Shown here: positions 47,900 through 58,639 of the stretch, in pieces
Numbering within the stretch: the stretch's first letter is position 1
Layout: each line of letters opens with the position of its first letter
Source of the DNA: Gnetum montanum
Taxonomy: Eukaryota > Streptophyta > Gnetopsida > Gnetales > Gnetaceae
Assembly (NCBI GenBank): GCA_015680685.1
Contig: MNCI01035004.1
Coordinates: 172,227-236,226 of the forward strand
DNA length: 64,000 bases
Direction of reading: 5' to 3'
Translations under genes and position numbers: made by a program
The notes under the pieces: generated by a model
The model's database searches: none
Seen by the model: the letters and a program-made list of their open reading frames with translations, nothing else
Told to the model about the DNA's origin: nothing

Positions 47900-50009
47900 T
47901 TGGTGTCTAACACATTTGATACCACAATCCAGCCAAAGCATGCCACATGAAGCCACGAACAATACAATTTCATTTGTGCCAAAATCTAAGTAGGACTACC
48001 AGTGGATTACCTCGATTTCGAGGCAAAATAGGACTATGAACAAGTCCACCAAAACGGACGGGAGTTTAACCCCTCTTTGTTTGACATAATCCCACTCATG
48101 GAGCCCTACCACCAATTGTTGTCCCAACTCATCTGTGCAAACAAGCATGATGCAGGGACAACCTACGAGGAAGCCTCACAGAGGGAGGAAGACGAGTTTG
48201 AGGCCTACTTTGAACACGAGAGCCACCTCCACACTGTCTTCCAACAACCACTCCCTAGTACAGCCCCTCCTTGATTTGGTCCATCCATCCCCTCCAAGAT
48301 AGTGACCATGCCCATTCAGCCTTCCTCGCAAGCAACTAATGCATTTTCCCAACACTATGCTCATGCAGGAGCCACCTCCCAGTCCTAAATAACTCTAACA
48401 TCCTACATCCCGCCTGTCTCATTGGTGTCTACGGTGTTCGTCCAACCCACCCATGTGTGGCCCACTCCAATCACCACACCCATCACTCAGCCAATACATC
48501 AGCAATCATCTGCTATGACATTAAACTAGCAACACTTGTCCACTATGACATTAAACTAGCAACACCCGTCCACTACGATGTTAAACTAGCAAACTCCACA
48601 ACCAACCCAAGCCCAATCAATGCAACCAGCTGGCACATCCCCAAGCTTGGATCAGGCATTCCAACTTATACAAATCTTGACGGAGGAGATCAACCAACTT
48701 AAGGTTGCCTCCTCTGACACCATTAAGGTGGTGAACTTCTACCAAGATGATCCCATAAGTCCTACAATACCACCTCTAACTCTCCCAACTGGGGCCCAAC
48801 TGCCTCAATTTACCAAGTACAATGGTGAAGGGGGACCCCAATGCACACTTGGTCACATTTTGATCTGAATGCCTACTCCTTCAAGCTTGGCCACACACTA
48901 TCATGTGCATGTTCCCCATGTCACTCACTGGCAAGGCCTCGGACTGGTATGGTGCACTACCCAAGGCCTCAATCTCCTCTTTGGAGGATCTCATAACCAA
49001 GTTTGTGACACGCTTCAAGTACAACCTAAAGCCTAAAGCAACCCTTGACCAGCTGATGCAAGTTAAATAGGGGCCTCTAGAGCCCATGCCAAAATTCCTC
49101 CAATATTGGAATGCTGCATTGAACAAAATGCATGAACCCTTAGCAGAGACACATCTACGGGCCATTATTAAAGGTGCAGTAAATGACTTTATTAAGTCCA
49201 AACTGTATTATCTAGCCCCAAAGTCTCTTAGCCAAGCCTTCGCCCAAGCAAAAAGCATAGAGGAAGCAGCGCAAGCTAGCAATGATCCAGCTTATGTGGC
49301 CTACAGAAACCAACATGCTTGCAAGCAAAACACAATAGTGATAATAGTAGCCACAAGCACAAGCACAAAAGTAACCAATCGGGGCCCGATAGCTAAGCAG
49401 CCCAAGGCCCCAACTAACAAAATTACCAATTCTGGCATCAACTCACCTACATTGACAGGGGCTACCCCAAGACCCAACCTTCAGCGCAAGGACTACTCAA
49501 AGTATACACCACTACCGGTGCAACCCTCTGAACTATTAGAGCAACTCTTGAAATCTGGGCAAATCCAACACAAACATGTATTGGCAATTACCCATCAAAA
49601 ACATGACAGGTACTGTGAACTACTAAGGAACCCCGCTTTAGCAGTACCAAATGAGCCCCCAGTTCCACAACACTTCAAGCTGGACCAATACTATCATTAC
49701 CACCAATTGGTTGGTCATAGTACAGAAAACTATCATGCTTTGCATGATGACCTGCAAAGAATGATAGAACATGGCCAACTGGTGATCAACACGGTGAGTC
49801 AATCCAACATAGATGATGCCTCCTATGTCATAAATTCCATTAGCATAGGTGGTATGTCTAAACCTATGCAACAACCTTTTGTGATCCGTGTGCCTCCTAG
49901 CAAGGCAAGGATTCCCTCCACCTCCACCTCCACTAGCAAGAGGCCTCCCTTGGTTATCAAAGTGCCACCTCAAGCACCCATAGCACCCTTTGTGGTCAAA
50001 GTTCTATAG
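47900..50009 (+). pseudogene. gag: gag of the plus-strand Tat-like element
   Basis: Homologous throughout to gag at 11078-13579. The acidic N-terminal part (FDIIPLMEPYHQLLSQ, FEAYFEHESHLHT) is in one frame; a frameshift near 48850-48870 leads to the frame used for the rest. The capsid part has DWYGALPKASISSLEDL, FVTRFKYNLKP and NDFIKSKLYYL, with a TAG at about 49069. The zinc knuckle is lost: where the minus copy has CEYH...C, this one reads YHYHQLVGHSTENY, both Cys now Tyr. The Gln/Pro-rich segment is replaced partly by three copies of a TTAAACTAGCAAC repeat at 48512-48595. The start is not fixed. Confidence 0.85.
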
Positions 50010-50462
50010 CAACCATCCGCTAAGATGTTAAACTGGCATCATGCAACAACAACCGCTAGGTAACCTTTTGTTATCAAGGTGCCACAACGAGTTGACCACA
50101 CAACAACTCTACCTAAGCCACCCTTTATCATAAGGGTGCCACAATGTGTTGGCCTCTCACCTACCTAAAACCCAACAGTGGGCAACATCTCGATCCCTCC
50201 TCCTTCAAGGGTTAACTCCACTAGCAACCCAGGTAGACCCACCAAATGGCAACGCAAGAGGACAAACGAGCACCTTGCAACTCCCATGGCCAAAGCAAAG
50301 ACCACAACCAGCAAACAACAGCTGAACACTGGGGCCCCTACCCCCAAGCAGGCCAAGCAAACCAAGATTAAGTCCCCTCCGCAAGAGATCTATCTCTCAA
50401 GCCACATGGAGGATGTCGAAGCTAACACAACAGCCAATGACAAGGACTTCGTAGCCGCATGA
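50010..50462 (+). pseudogene. Proline-rich repeat linker of the plus-strand element
   Basis: Same frame as gag and protease, with stops at about 50007, 50061, 50166 and 50460. PFVIKVPQ and PFIIRVPQ continue the repeat begun in gag (PFVIRVPP, LVIKVPP, PFVVKV). Then comes a Lys/Thr-rich basic stretch (KWQRKRTNEH, MAKAKTTTSK), perhaps nucleic-acid binding. Confidence 0.6.
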
Positions 50463-50468
50463 ACCCAA

Positions 50469-51212
50469 GTGAAACAAGCACTCAAGCAAAAGAACATAAC
50501 ATTGAGCTTATATGACCTGGTCATGACTTCATCTACTCACTGCCAAGCATTGGCCAAGATATTTACCTCCATTCCTATTATAGAGGACGTCCCTGCAAAT
50601 GAGGCTTCCATCCATGCAAAAATGCTGCCCCCTGCACCACAAGAATTGGGTTCAACAACCTTAATCTTTCACAATAATGCAATCAAAGTCAACCCCAAAC
50701 AAGGGGAGGTTACTATAGCTCCACTATCTATTAGCATTCATGTTGGACAATGTACCATCCACAGGGTACATGTTGATGATGGTGCAGCAACAAACGTAGT
50801 ATTGTACTCTGTCATCGACAAGCTAGGCCTGGCAGATGAAATCAGGCCAACCAAAACCACATGTCTAAAATCCTTCAATGGATCACGCGTCACAGTCAAG
50901 GGTACCATCAACTTAGCCTTTGTGGTAGGAGAGCAATTCCCCACTAGCACAGATTTCACCATCATAGAGGAGATGCCAAGTTTCAACATGATTCTAGGCA
51001 GGCCTTGGCTAGCCCAACTAAGGGTCATCTCCTCTCCCATCCACCAAGAAATCCACCTTCCATATGAAGGTGGTCAAGTTATCATCCATGGTGATAACGC
51101 TTCCTCTTCGACTATCCATGACATAGACATGGCAAAAGTTTTAAAAGAAGAGTTTCTTGGTGGTACACCTATAACAACCAATGCAGCGCCTAAGGCTAAC
51201 ACACCCAAATGA
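50469..51212 (+). CDS. Retropepsin-like protease, open for 247 codons
   Basis: This domain is open from MKQALKQKN to PKANTPK. It aligns with the broken copy at 9602-10300: SLYDLVMTSSTH, EDVPANEASIH, HVDDGAATNVV (active-site Asp in a D-D-G-A setting near 50772-50805), LKSFNGSRVTVKGT, GEQFPTSTDF, PSFNMILGRPWLAQL, HQEIHLPYEGG. As the gag frame before it has several stops, the protease is unlikely to be made; it is a fragment that happens to be unbroken. TGA at 51210 is followed in frame by a further 70 open codons. Confidence 0.8.
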   Translation: MKQALKQKNITLSLYDLVMTSSTHCQALAKIFTSIPIIEDVPANEASIHAKMLPPAPQELGSTTLIFHNNAIKVNPKQGEVTIAPLSISIHVGQCTIHRVHVDDGAATNVVLYSVIDKLGLADEIRPTKTTCLKSFNGSRVTVKGTINLAFVVGEQFPTSTDFTIIEEMPSFNMILGRPWLAQLRVISSPIHQEIHLPYEGGQVIIHGDNASSSTIHDIDMAKVLKEEFLGGTPITTNAAPKANTPK

Positions 51213-52819
51213 GTGGTTGAAGCCAACAGCCTCTCAGAGGATCCTAAGCCTTGCACACTTCCTAATCCATGCCCAGTTAGGAACCAACTACATGACCAAG
51301 ACTTTCCCTTGGCCAAAAATGTGCTAGACACTTGCCTACCCTTGGCCTTCACTTGCCATGCATTTTTTACTTTCATTTACATTGCACTAGCCTACGCATT
51401 TACATTTTTCCTACTTACTTAGATCAGGCATTTCATTTTGTTCACATATTTGTTTTACTTTATTTATGCATCCATCCATTTAGCTTACGCATTACATTTG
51501 AAAACATAAAAACTATAAAACATAAAACTACAAAAATGCATGGCCCAAAAAGGCCTTAAACTAGCCTACAGCCTTGAACAGCCTAAAACTATCACTTTTT
51601 GCATTGCTTTCCTTTCACTCATACATTTTAACTTTTTTTACAGCAGATGTTGCTTGATGCTATTTTCTTTTAGTTGATTTTTGTAGGATTTTGCAAACAC
51701 ATAGCATGACTACATGTGTAGCATCGCACCTTGTATAAGCAAGGTAAGCACCAGTCCACTATGACTATAAACTAGCACAGACAGTCCACTATGACTATAA
51801 ACTAGCACAACTCATCCTTGGGTCATGACGTTAAATTGGCACAACATCCACTATCTGCTACGACATTAAACTAGCATTCAACAGTCTACTAGGACTATAA
51901 AATAGCACATCACGGTCTACCAGGACCTTAAACTGGGTTCACAGTCTTCCAGGACTTTAAACTGGCATGTAGCTAATTTGATCCAAACACTTGCCATTGC
52001 CCTGGGAGCACTCATAGCATCATCACCTCCCACCATTCTGGTGGTTCTTTTGGAGCACTTGCCATTAGCGCAGCATTCAGAACACTTGCAGCATCATCGC
52101 CCTGGCACCTTCACTAGTTTCTTGAGCACTTGCAACTAGCACAGCATTTGATACTTTCACATCATCTTTGCATCCAGCACTTGTAGCATCTTCACATCTA
52201 GCATTTGCACCTGCATTTCACACTTTGTAGTTTTCTTGTCCTCTCTGAGTTGTGTTTGCAGAACGAAGCCTTGGAGACGGTCATGCAAAGGTGCATTTCA
52301 TCGCAGTAGCAAGTTATCATGTTTCTTTGATGTGCATAATTGGACTAGTTGAGCCACTCAGGAGTGCACATCCCCCTCATCCCTATTACAGCCTATGCAC
52401 ATCCATTCATTCATCCTAATATCCTCTCATACTTCCCATACTCATGATTTCACACTCCTCTGATGCATATGCACTGTGACACACATGGCATTCCCTTCAC
52501 ATCAACTATAGAACCCATGGTTGATGTAACATAATTCATCCTATGGGGTGCCTCTATTGCATGGTAAAGGCCTAAGTGGATGTAACATGAATCATCCCTG
52601 GGAGGAAACATCTATCCTATAGATGTAATGTGATGCGTCAAAACAAAGCCCATCTTCTCGATGGCCAACCTACAGCTAACATTCAGCAGTAAGCTGAACC
52701 CAAAGAAAGTTTGCCTCACCACAAAAAAAAATCAACAACACTGCAACTTCGCAATTGGCCCATCTTTGGATTAACTTTAACGCTCCCATGAGTACTCTAA
52801 TGAAAGGTCAATGTTTCAG
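51213..52819 (+). other. Protease-RT spacer, possible intron
   Basis: It contains ATGGCCCAAAAAGGCCTTAAAC at 51539 and six or more copies of a CCACTATGACTATAAACTAGCA-type unit (51750-51970), each about 30-40 bases, then GCACTTGCA and CATTTGCACC words (51980-52240). AAGGTAAGC at 51741-51749 is a good donor and ATGTTTCAG at 52811-52819 a good acceptor right before RT homology. Ogre elements are known to splice here. It lacks the antisense gene found in the minus-strand element. Confidence 0.5.
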
Positions 52820-52890
52820 GGGCAAGCTACTTCATGCCATGGTCACCATCAACCGTACTGAATTTGCATCTTACATCATGATCCACTGTT
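52820..52890 (+). pseudogene. Remnant of the RT-side reading frame
   Basis: GKLLHAMVTINRTEF matches DKLPLHTLVTIKRT at the start of the minus-strand RT frame (3490-3534). Homology then stops and no RT, RNase H or integrase follows before the LTR at 53107, so about 3.5 kb of pol was deleted. Confidence 0.65.
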
Positions 52891-53106
52891 TGCATTTTGT
52901 TCCCACTATTTAAATTTCATCTCCTTAGCATTGCCTATACCCCTTGTCCCCTAGCATAACCTTATTCCCATCACACTCTTGAGCATGGTAAAACATCTGA
53001 TTTTGTGCTAACAAATGACATTGGTGACATATCTACTGTGGTACTTTGTAATTTTTTGTCGACATCTCTCAGGCCACTCCTCCAGACGTCAACAAAGAGG
53101 GTCCAT

Positions 53107-54104
53107 TGAAACACGACAAAATTTTGGGTCTTGACATCGCAATTGCAAATATGGCTAAGTGTTATGTGTTGTTACGTGCTGCTATACTACGTAGCGTAGC
53201 ACCTTGCCATGCTGTGTAGCGTAGTGTAGCATAGCACCTTGTTACTACGTAGCATAGCACCTTGTAACGCTACATAGCGTAGCGTTGCGTAGCACCTTGC
53301 TATGCTATGTAGCGTAGCGTAGTACCTTGCTACTGCGTAGCATAGCGTAGCACCCTGTTACGTGCTATTACATTGTGTTACATGCTGTTACATGTTGTTA
53401 CACATTGTCACATGCTGTTACACATTGTTGGCCACCGCATTGCCACGTGGCACCTAATTTGCATTTTGGGCTAATCCTAGCCCTATAAATAACTCTGTGA
53501 TCCCTTTTTTTTAGGAAGGGAGAAGAGGAGAAGGCTTCAATTTTTTTCACCAGCAAGGCATTTGGCATTTTTTGGCATCTTAGCGCTTAGCTCTGTGGGC
53601 GAACGAGACCCAGATCACACCACACCAACAGAGGGACACAACTACATTGCACGATACATGTGACTGCCGACCTAGGAAGCATAGTTTATCATAGTGAGCA
53701 CAAAATTTCACAGCCCAACATCACTGAGGCTATGATTCTTCTCCTAGTATGCCTATTGTATACTTTGTATACCTATACCCCTTTTTCTAGGGTAGTGCAT
53801 CTTTCTATTCAAACTCTCTTTCTGTCTGATTATAGCATTTATTTTTTGCCATTTTTAAGCATCAAATCATGTTCACTGTCCATTACACACTTTAGCACGT
53901 TTCTACTACTGTGCACATTACGTTTTCTTTTATTGTTTGCAAAAGGGTTATTGTACACCTGTTAAGTCCCTGTCTGATCGAGTAGACCGTTCAGGGCATC
54001 TGGAATCCATTTTCTCTAGCACTGCCCTTGCGTGGATTCGGGGTTAGGCTGTGCGCCCGAAGACCTCTCGGTGTTTCCAGCCACCGACGTTTTCTGTCGC
54101 TACA
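53107..54104 (+). repeat. 3' LTR of the plus-strand Tat-like element
   Basis: It starts TGAAACACGACAAAATTTTG and ends TTTTCTGTCGCTACA. The TATA box is at 53484-53491. Confidence 0.92.
53484..53491 (+). promoter_or_regulatory. TATA box of the 3' LTR
   Basis: TATAAATA in the same setting as in the 5' LTR; here it would read out into flanking DNA. Confidence 0.65.
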
Positions 54105-55849
54105 TGCACATCCTTTAGTATTAAATTCATAGGCTAAGGATGAAAAACCATATTTCATTAAGAGCTACCCTTTATCTATTCATAAACAAAGTTCAAATTA
54201 ATGAGACACACGTAATCCAAACACAACTAAGCCAAGTCTTTTAATTGATGTCCAAGTATATTTAAAACCAAATTCTAAAGTCCAAATTTTGACTCTTTAA
54301 GAGTAAGTAATCTATCTCTAAACCAATATGCCATTAGTAGCAAATAACTAATATCTCATGATTCTATAATCATCCAATGTTCTCCTTCTTTTAAAACATT
54401 AACAAAAGGATAAGGCATAGAAATTCTATGACAAGGAGAGTATATACATGCACATCCAACAAGAAACAATACAATAATACAACTTCTCATGCTAAATATC
54501 TCAAGAACAACTAAACATATCCTTAACAAGATGTCCATAAAGTAATTTGTATATAGCCATGTCAATTTTAAGTACCATCACTAAGAAATACATCACAAGG
54601 TGAAATATCCAAAAGATATCTTGACCAAAATTAACTCATACTTTTTTCTTGGATACTTTTCCATACTCTAAAATGAAAAGTCTTCTTCTTGTTCATTTTT
54701 AACTATGGGTGTTGCAGTGGAAAGTCTTGTTGCTTGAGTATCTTTTGGTAAGAGTCTCAAAAGACTCCTCGTACACTAGTTGCCTATAAATGATAACTGT
54801 CGATGAGGTACAGGCTCCCCTTGCATCTATGCTTGTATTTCTTTCTAGTTTCTTTGGTCATAATGCATCTATTGTAGAGATATTGTTATTCTCCTCTTGT
54901 GCCTTTTAGGATCTCCATGCTACATAGAAATTCTAAGATTAAGTATGAAGACTATAGTCTCCCATTAGTTATGTAAAAAAAAGTCCTCCTAGATTTGTCA
55001 AAATAAGTCTAAAACACTCCCAAACATGGCAAAATACCTTGAAAACATCAAAAATCATCACAAGAAAATAAACATAAACATCACACATACATTGAGAATT
55101 ACACAAGGAACTAGGTGATGTCTCCATAAATCTAGACTGTCATATCAAGATCAAGTTTGGAGACTTTTGAAAGAAAGGCCTTTCATTATTGGTATCTTAT
55201 GATAAAGATAGCAAATAATTCATATGCTCAAGGAATTCCTTTTAAAATGTTTCATTTCTTAGAAAATACATGAATTACATTAAAGGTACCAATTCAAATG
55301 CATCAAAAATATTCTAAAAGAAATTGGACTTTATGATTTTAAAGGGAAGCAAAAATGCCATATTGCAAGACATATATGTTTAAATAGCAATGAATGTTCA
55401 ACAAAAATCTTTTGGTCCTTGAATTACATTAAAGGGTTTAAACCACTTGAAACCAATACATTCTAGTTAAGAATCCAAAAGATGATTTCTCAATAAAAAC
55501 TTTAAAAGTAGCACAAGCTTTCATTCAACCATAAAAACAAACTAACCTAGTCTAATCTCATCAAGTTATGGTATAATGATTATAACTATACTTACTATTA
55601 TTTACCTTACTTGCTAATGGAGATCAAGATTACTAAGGAGATTAGAACTAAGGTTCTTCTTTTGAAGTTCCTCCTTTCATACCAATTTTATTTATTTCTA
55701 GTGTCTTGCTCCCTTTTACAAAATTTTTTAGAGTTCTTTCACTTCCTTCTTTTCTCTTGATTCTCCACACCTTTTTGTTCTTTTTACCCTTTTGATTTGT
55801 TCTACATTACTTTTGTCCTATAAGATTTCCTTTCTAGGTGCATTTAGAT
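54105..55849 (-). other. Copia internal DNA without readable domain
   Basis: AT-rich sequence of the Copia-type element beyond the nested insertion. No motif of protease, integrase, RT or RNase H could be read on either strand; it may be deleted pol or long noncoding DNA. Confidence 0.4.
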
Positions 55850-56620
55850 AACACCAAGGAGTCTTATGATACAACCAACTATTCATATGATAAAACTTTA
55901 AATTGCAATTCCATTTCTTATGTCCAAATATATTATAGTAAAAACACCTAAACTTGTTGTTGAAATTATCAAACCTTGAAGTTACCTTTTGGTTACCTAT
56001 AGTGCTAGTGATTACCTTAATCTTTGAAGTCCTTTCTTGTTCAGATGAGGTTGTTGTAGAAGCTTGTTCCTATTGATAACATCCTAGACCACTTTTGTCA
56101 TTTGGACTTCTTCCCTATCTAGGAACTATTCAAAAAGATTCCTTTCCTTTGACTAGTCTTTCATTTATAAGTTTAGTATCTACAAGTTCTTCCTTAATCT
56201 ACTCACAAGACAAGATTAGTTTTTTATTCTTAGCCCTTAGGTCTGAGGTTTATTTTGTGAGATCTAAACTCTTTGTATTTAATAAAGAAATATCTTAATC
56301 CTTGGTTTTTAGTTGCTTATTTAACTTTATACAAGGATTTTGAAAAGATAGAAGTTCATTGCACAAAAGGTAATACCTTTCTTTATCAATTTCTATTATT
56401 TGATCCTCATCATCAAATATGATAACATCATCATCTGAAGGAGCCATGCAAATGAGGTGTGTATCTTTTAAAGTGACATCTACCTCTTGCTTGCTTTGGT
56501 CCCCATTACCCTAGCTTATGTAGATATTACTTCTTCTCCTTTCTTCACTATACTCTTTCCCTTGTAACCTATAAGCATTGGGGCACTTAGAGAACATATG
56601 GCCTCTTCTACCACATATCT
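55850..56620 (-). pseudogene. gag-like relic with two zinc knuckles
   Basis: On minus near 56590-56630 the pattern is Cys, two residues including a stop, CGRRGHMFSKC, the C-x2-C-x4-H-x4-C form. Near 55900-55945 minus reads CFYYNIFGHKKWNC, the same form with the second Cys changed to Tyr. The rest is too decayed to assign. Two knuckles point to gag or a gag-pol junction. Confidence 0.55.
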
Positions 56621-56880
56621 AGCATTCCATAAAAAATTATCAAATTTTGAAAGTTTATATTACTTACCTTTACTCTTACCTTTGCTACCCAAAATGCTGC
56701 TAATGAGTTGAGTGCATACATCCAAGATGAATGCCCAAACTAGGAATCTTACATATTTAAAGTATTCTTGCATTTGAGTCTTCCAATAAATAAAGGTAAC
56801 CCAGTTGAACATTGGTGACTTGATGTATGATCCTTCTTCCCTTATTCACTCCTAAGTTTTTATGCTTAAAACTAGAAGTA

Positions 56881-56896
56881 CCAAGCTCTAATACCA
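56881..56896 (-). other. Primer-binding site of the Copia-type element
   Basis: Minus strand reads TGGTATTAGAGCTTGG two bases inside the LTR; the initiator Met tRNA site is TGGTATCAGAGC, with one difference over these 12 bases. Confidence 0.75.
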
Positions 56897-56898
56897 CT

Positions 56899-58164
56899 TG
56901 AGGATCAAGAACTTAGAATGGGGATTGAATAAGTTTCCCAATCAAGACAAGTTCTAGCCACAAAATTAAACACAAAATTTATGTGGTTCCCCAACCTGGG
57001 TAGTCCACACTCAAAGGGTAAATTCCTTACATACCTCTAGACTTTGTTTCTTCCAAAGTGTTATTTAGAGAACACCACAACCTTTATAAGATTTGAGCTC
57101 CACTATGAAGAGTTTCATCATTGTGAAATCTCTTAACCTCACAAGATCCAAAAAAGCTCAAAATGTGGTTTGAAGGGCACCACATCCTATACAAGCTTTG
57201 AGCTCTACTTTAGAGTGTTTCATCACTACAAAACCACTCAACCCCACAAGGTCCCAATAAGCTCAGAATGTAATTTCAAGGATCCCACAACCTTTAGCAA
57301 ATTGAGCTCTACTATGAAGTGTTTTGACAATGCAAACCACTCAATCGCGTAGGATCTCAACAAGCTCAATACAAATGCCTTCTTGTAAGAAGCACATCAA
57401 CCCTGCATAGTAGTAAGAGAAGAAAAAGGAATTACAAGAAGATAATGTAACTCAATTTATAAATTCCTTGTATAATGAAGTATAGTTCCATAACAAATCA
57501 AACAAATGGTGTGACAATTCAAGTACACAAGTACAATAGCATAAGATAGACAATGAAAGATTTGATGTTGATAATGCTTACATAATTTCCAAGAGTTTGA
57601 AGTCTACTTATAGCCTTAGAGTTTTTGAAGATACCTCAAAATTTGCACAACAACTATTCAATAGCTAGTATATACATCTCCTTTGAGAATGGGATGTTTG
57701 CCTATATTCAGCTTCAACTTTGGGGAGACATCTCCTTTTAGAATGGGACATCTCTAGGAAGAAATCTCTATGAAGACATCTTCTTTCCAAAGGATACATC
57801 TCTTGTTCTTGGAAGACATCTTCCTGTGATTGACTTCTTCTTGATCAAGATGTCTTTTGTTCCTTGGAGATGTCTTCTCAACTTTTGAGCTCTAGTTCCT
57901 AAGGCTTTTTCTTATTGATTTAACTTCCTTTTAATCCCTAGATCATCTTCATTTAGCTTGTAGTCTTCATACTGTCTATGCTCTCATTTTGCCTATGTAT
58001 TCTTCATAACAACATCTCAATGTAGATCTCATGACATCTCAACATAGATCTCATTTTCAAACTCAACTCTTGTTCTAAAGTCCTTCCTAATTTATGGCCC
58101 TACTACACTACAAACACATTTCCATATTCTCCCCTTAAGGTTTTAACATACCAAAAGGTCAACA
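56899..58164 (-). repeat. 5' LTR of the Copia-type element
   Basis: It starts TGTTGACCTTTTGGTATG on minus at 58164 and ends at TG (plus) 56899. It aligns along its length with 45032-46269, for example TTTCCCAATCAAGACAAGTT at 56930 and 45090. The block 57660-57880 carries many AGATGTCT and AGACATCT words. Confidence 0.85.
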
Positions 58165-58639
58165 CTTAGAGTTTTTGATGAATTGTATTTATCCTCACTT
58201 AATTAAACTAATTTTAGAGGCCTTTCCACCAAGGAGTTACTAGCATGTGATAGATGAAATCAAGGGGAAGTGCCATGGATCCATTTTTCTTCATGCTTGG
58301 TATACTTAGATTTTAATAGTAGGATTTGAGGGTAGAGCTTTCAAGCTTTCCAAATTTGTGGCTTCATATTAGGCTACACTAAAGGTAGGGCAACAGATGT
58401 GGAAGAGCCCCGTTAGGCATGATTATAAGCATAAAGAGATTTTTCCCTTTAAATTTGGCTTTTGGAAGTTCACTAATTCCAACCACTTAAAGGCCATGAT
58501 AATAAGATACTGTAAGCAATGTAGTTTTCCCTTAGCAAAAAGGAGGATTTATTCAACAATAAACACTAGGAAGGTTCATCAGCTTGATAAAATCAACATA
58601 ATCTACCTAAAGAGCTCTAATAGAAAGGTTAATTAGGCC

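Larger units (their letters stand above)
46636..54104 (+). mobile_element. Tat-like element lacking RT, RNase H and integrase
   Basis: LTRs at 46636-47596 and 53107-54104 bracket a primer-binding site, repeat leader, gag, proline-rich linker, protease and a spacer. A short stretch homologous to the start of RT (near 52820-52880) is followed at once by noncoding DNA and the 3' LTR. TACAC (46631-46635) and TGCAC (54105-54109) are the target duplication with one change. It inserted into the Copia-type element. The order and gag-protease sequence match the 1-15353 element. Confidence 0.9.
45032..58164 (-). mobile_element. Probable Copia-type element with both LTRs, split by a Tat-like element
   Basis: LTRs at 56899-58164 (5') and 45032-46269 (3') are in direct orientation, and CTTAG flanks both ends (45027-45031 and 58165-58169), a perfect duplication. 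A Met-tRNA primer-binding site follows the 5' LTR, and an AAAAAGGGGATA tract adjoins the 3' LTR; both suit Copia. Its own internal DNA is only about 3.2 kb (46270-46635 and 54105-56898), with two CCHC-like knuckles and no RT, integrase or RNase H that I can read. Confidence 0.7.

Noticed and set aside
50165-51376. Open minus frames opposite protease and linker
   Set aside because: Shadows of the plus-strand gag-protease frame.
45032-58164. Endogenous pararetrovirus, because of the Met-tRNA primer site
   Set aside because: True LTR pair and a 5-bp target duplication are present, and no movement or coat protein pattern was seen.
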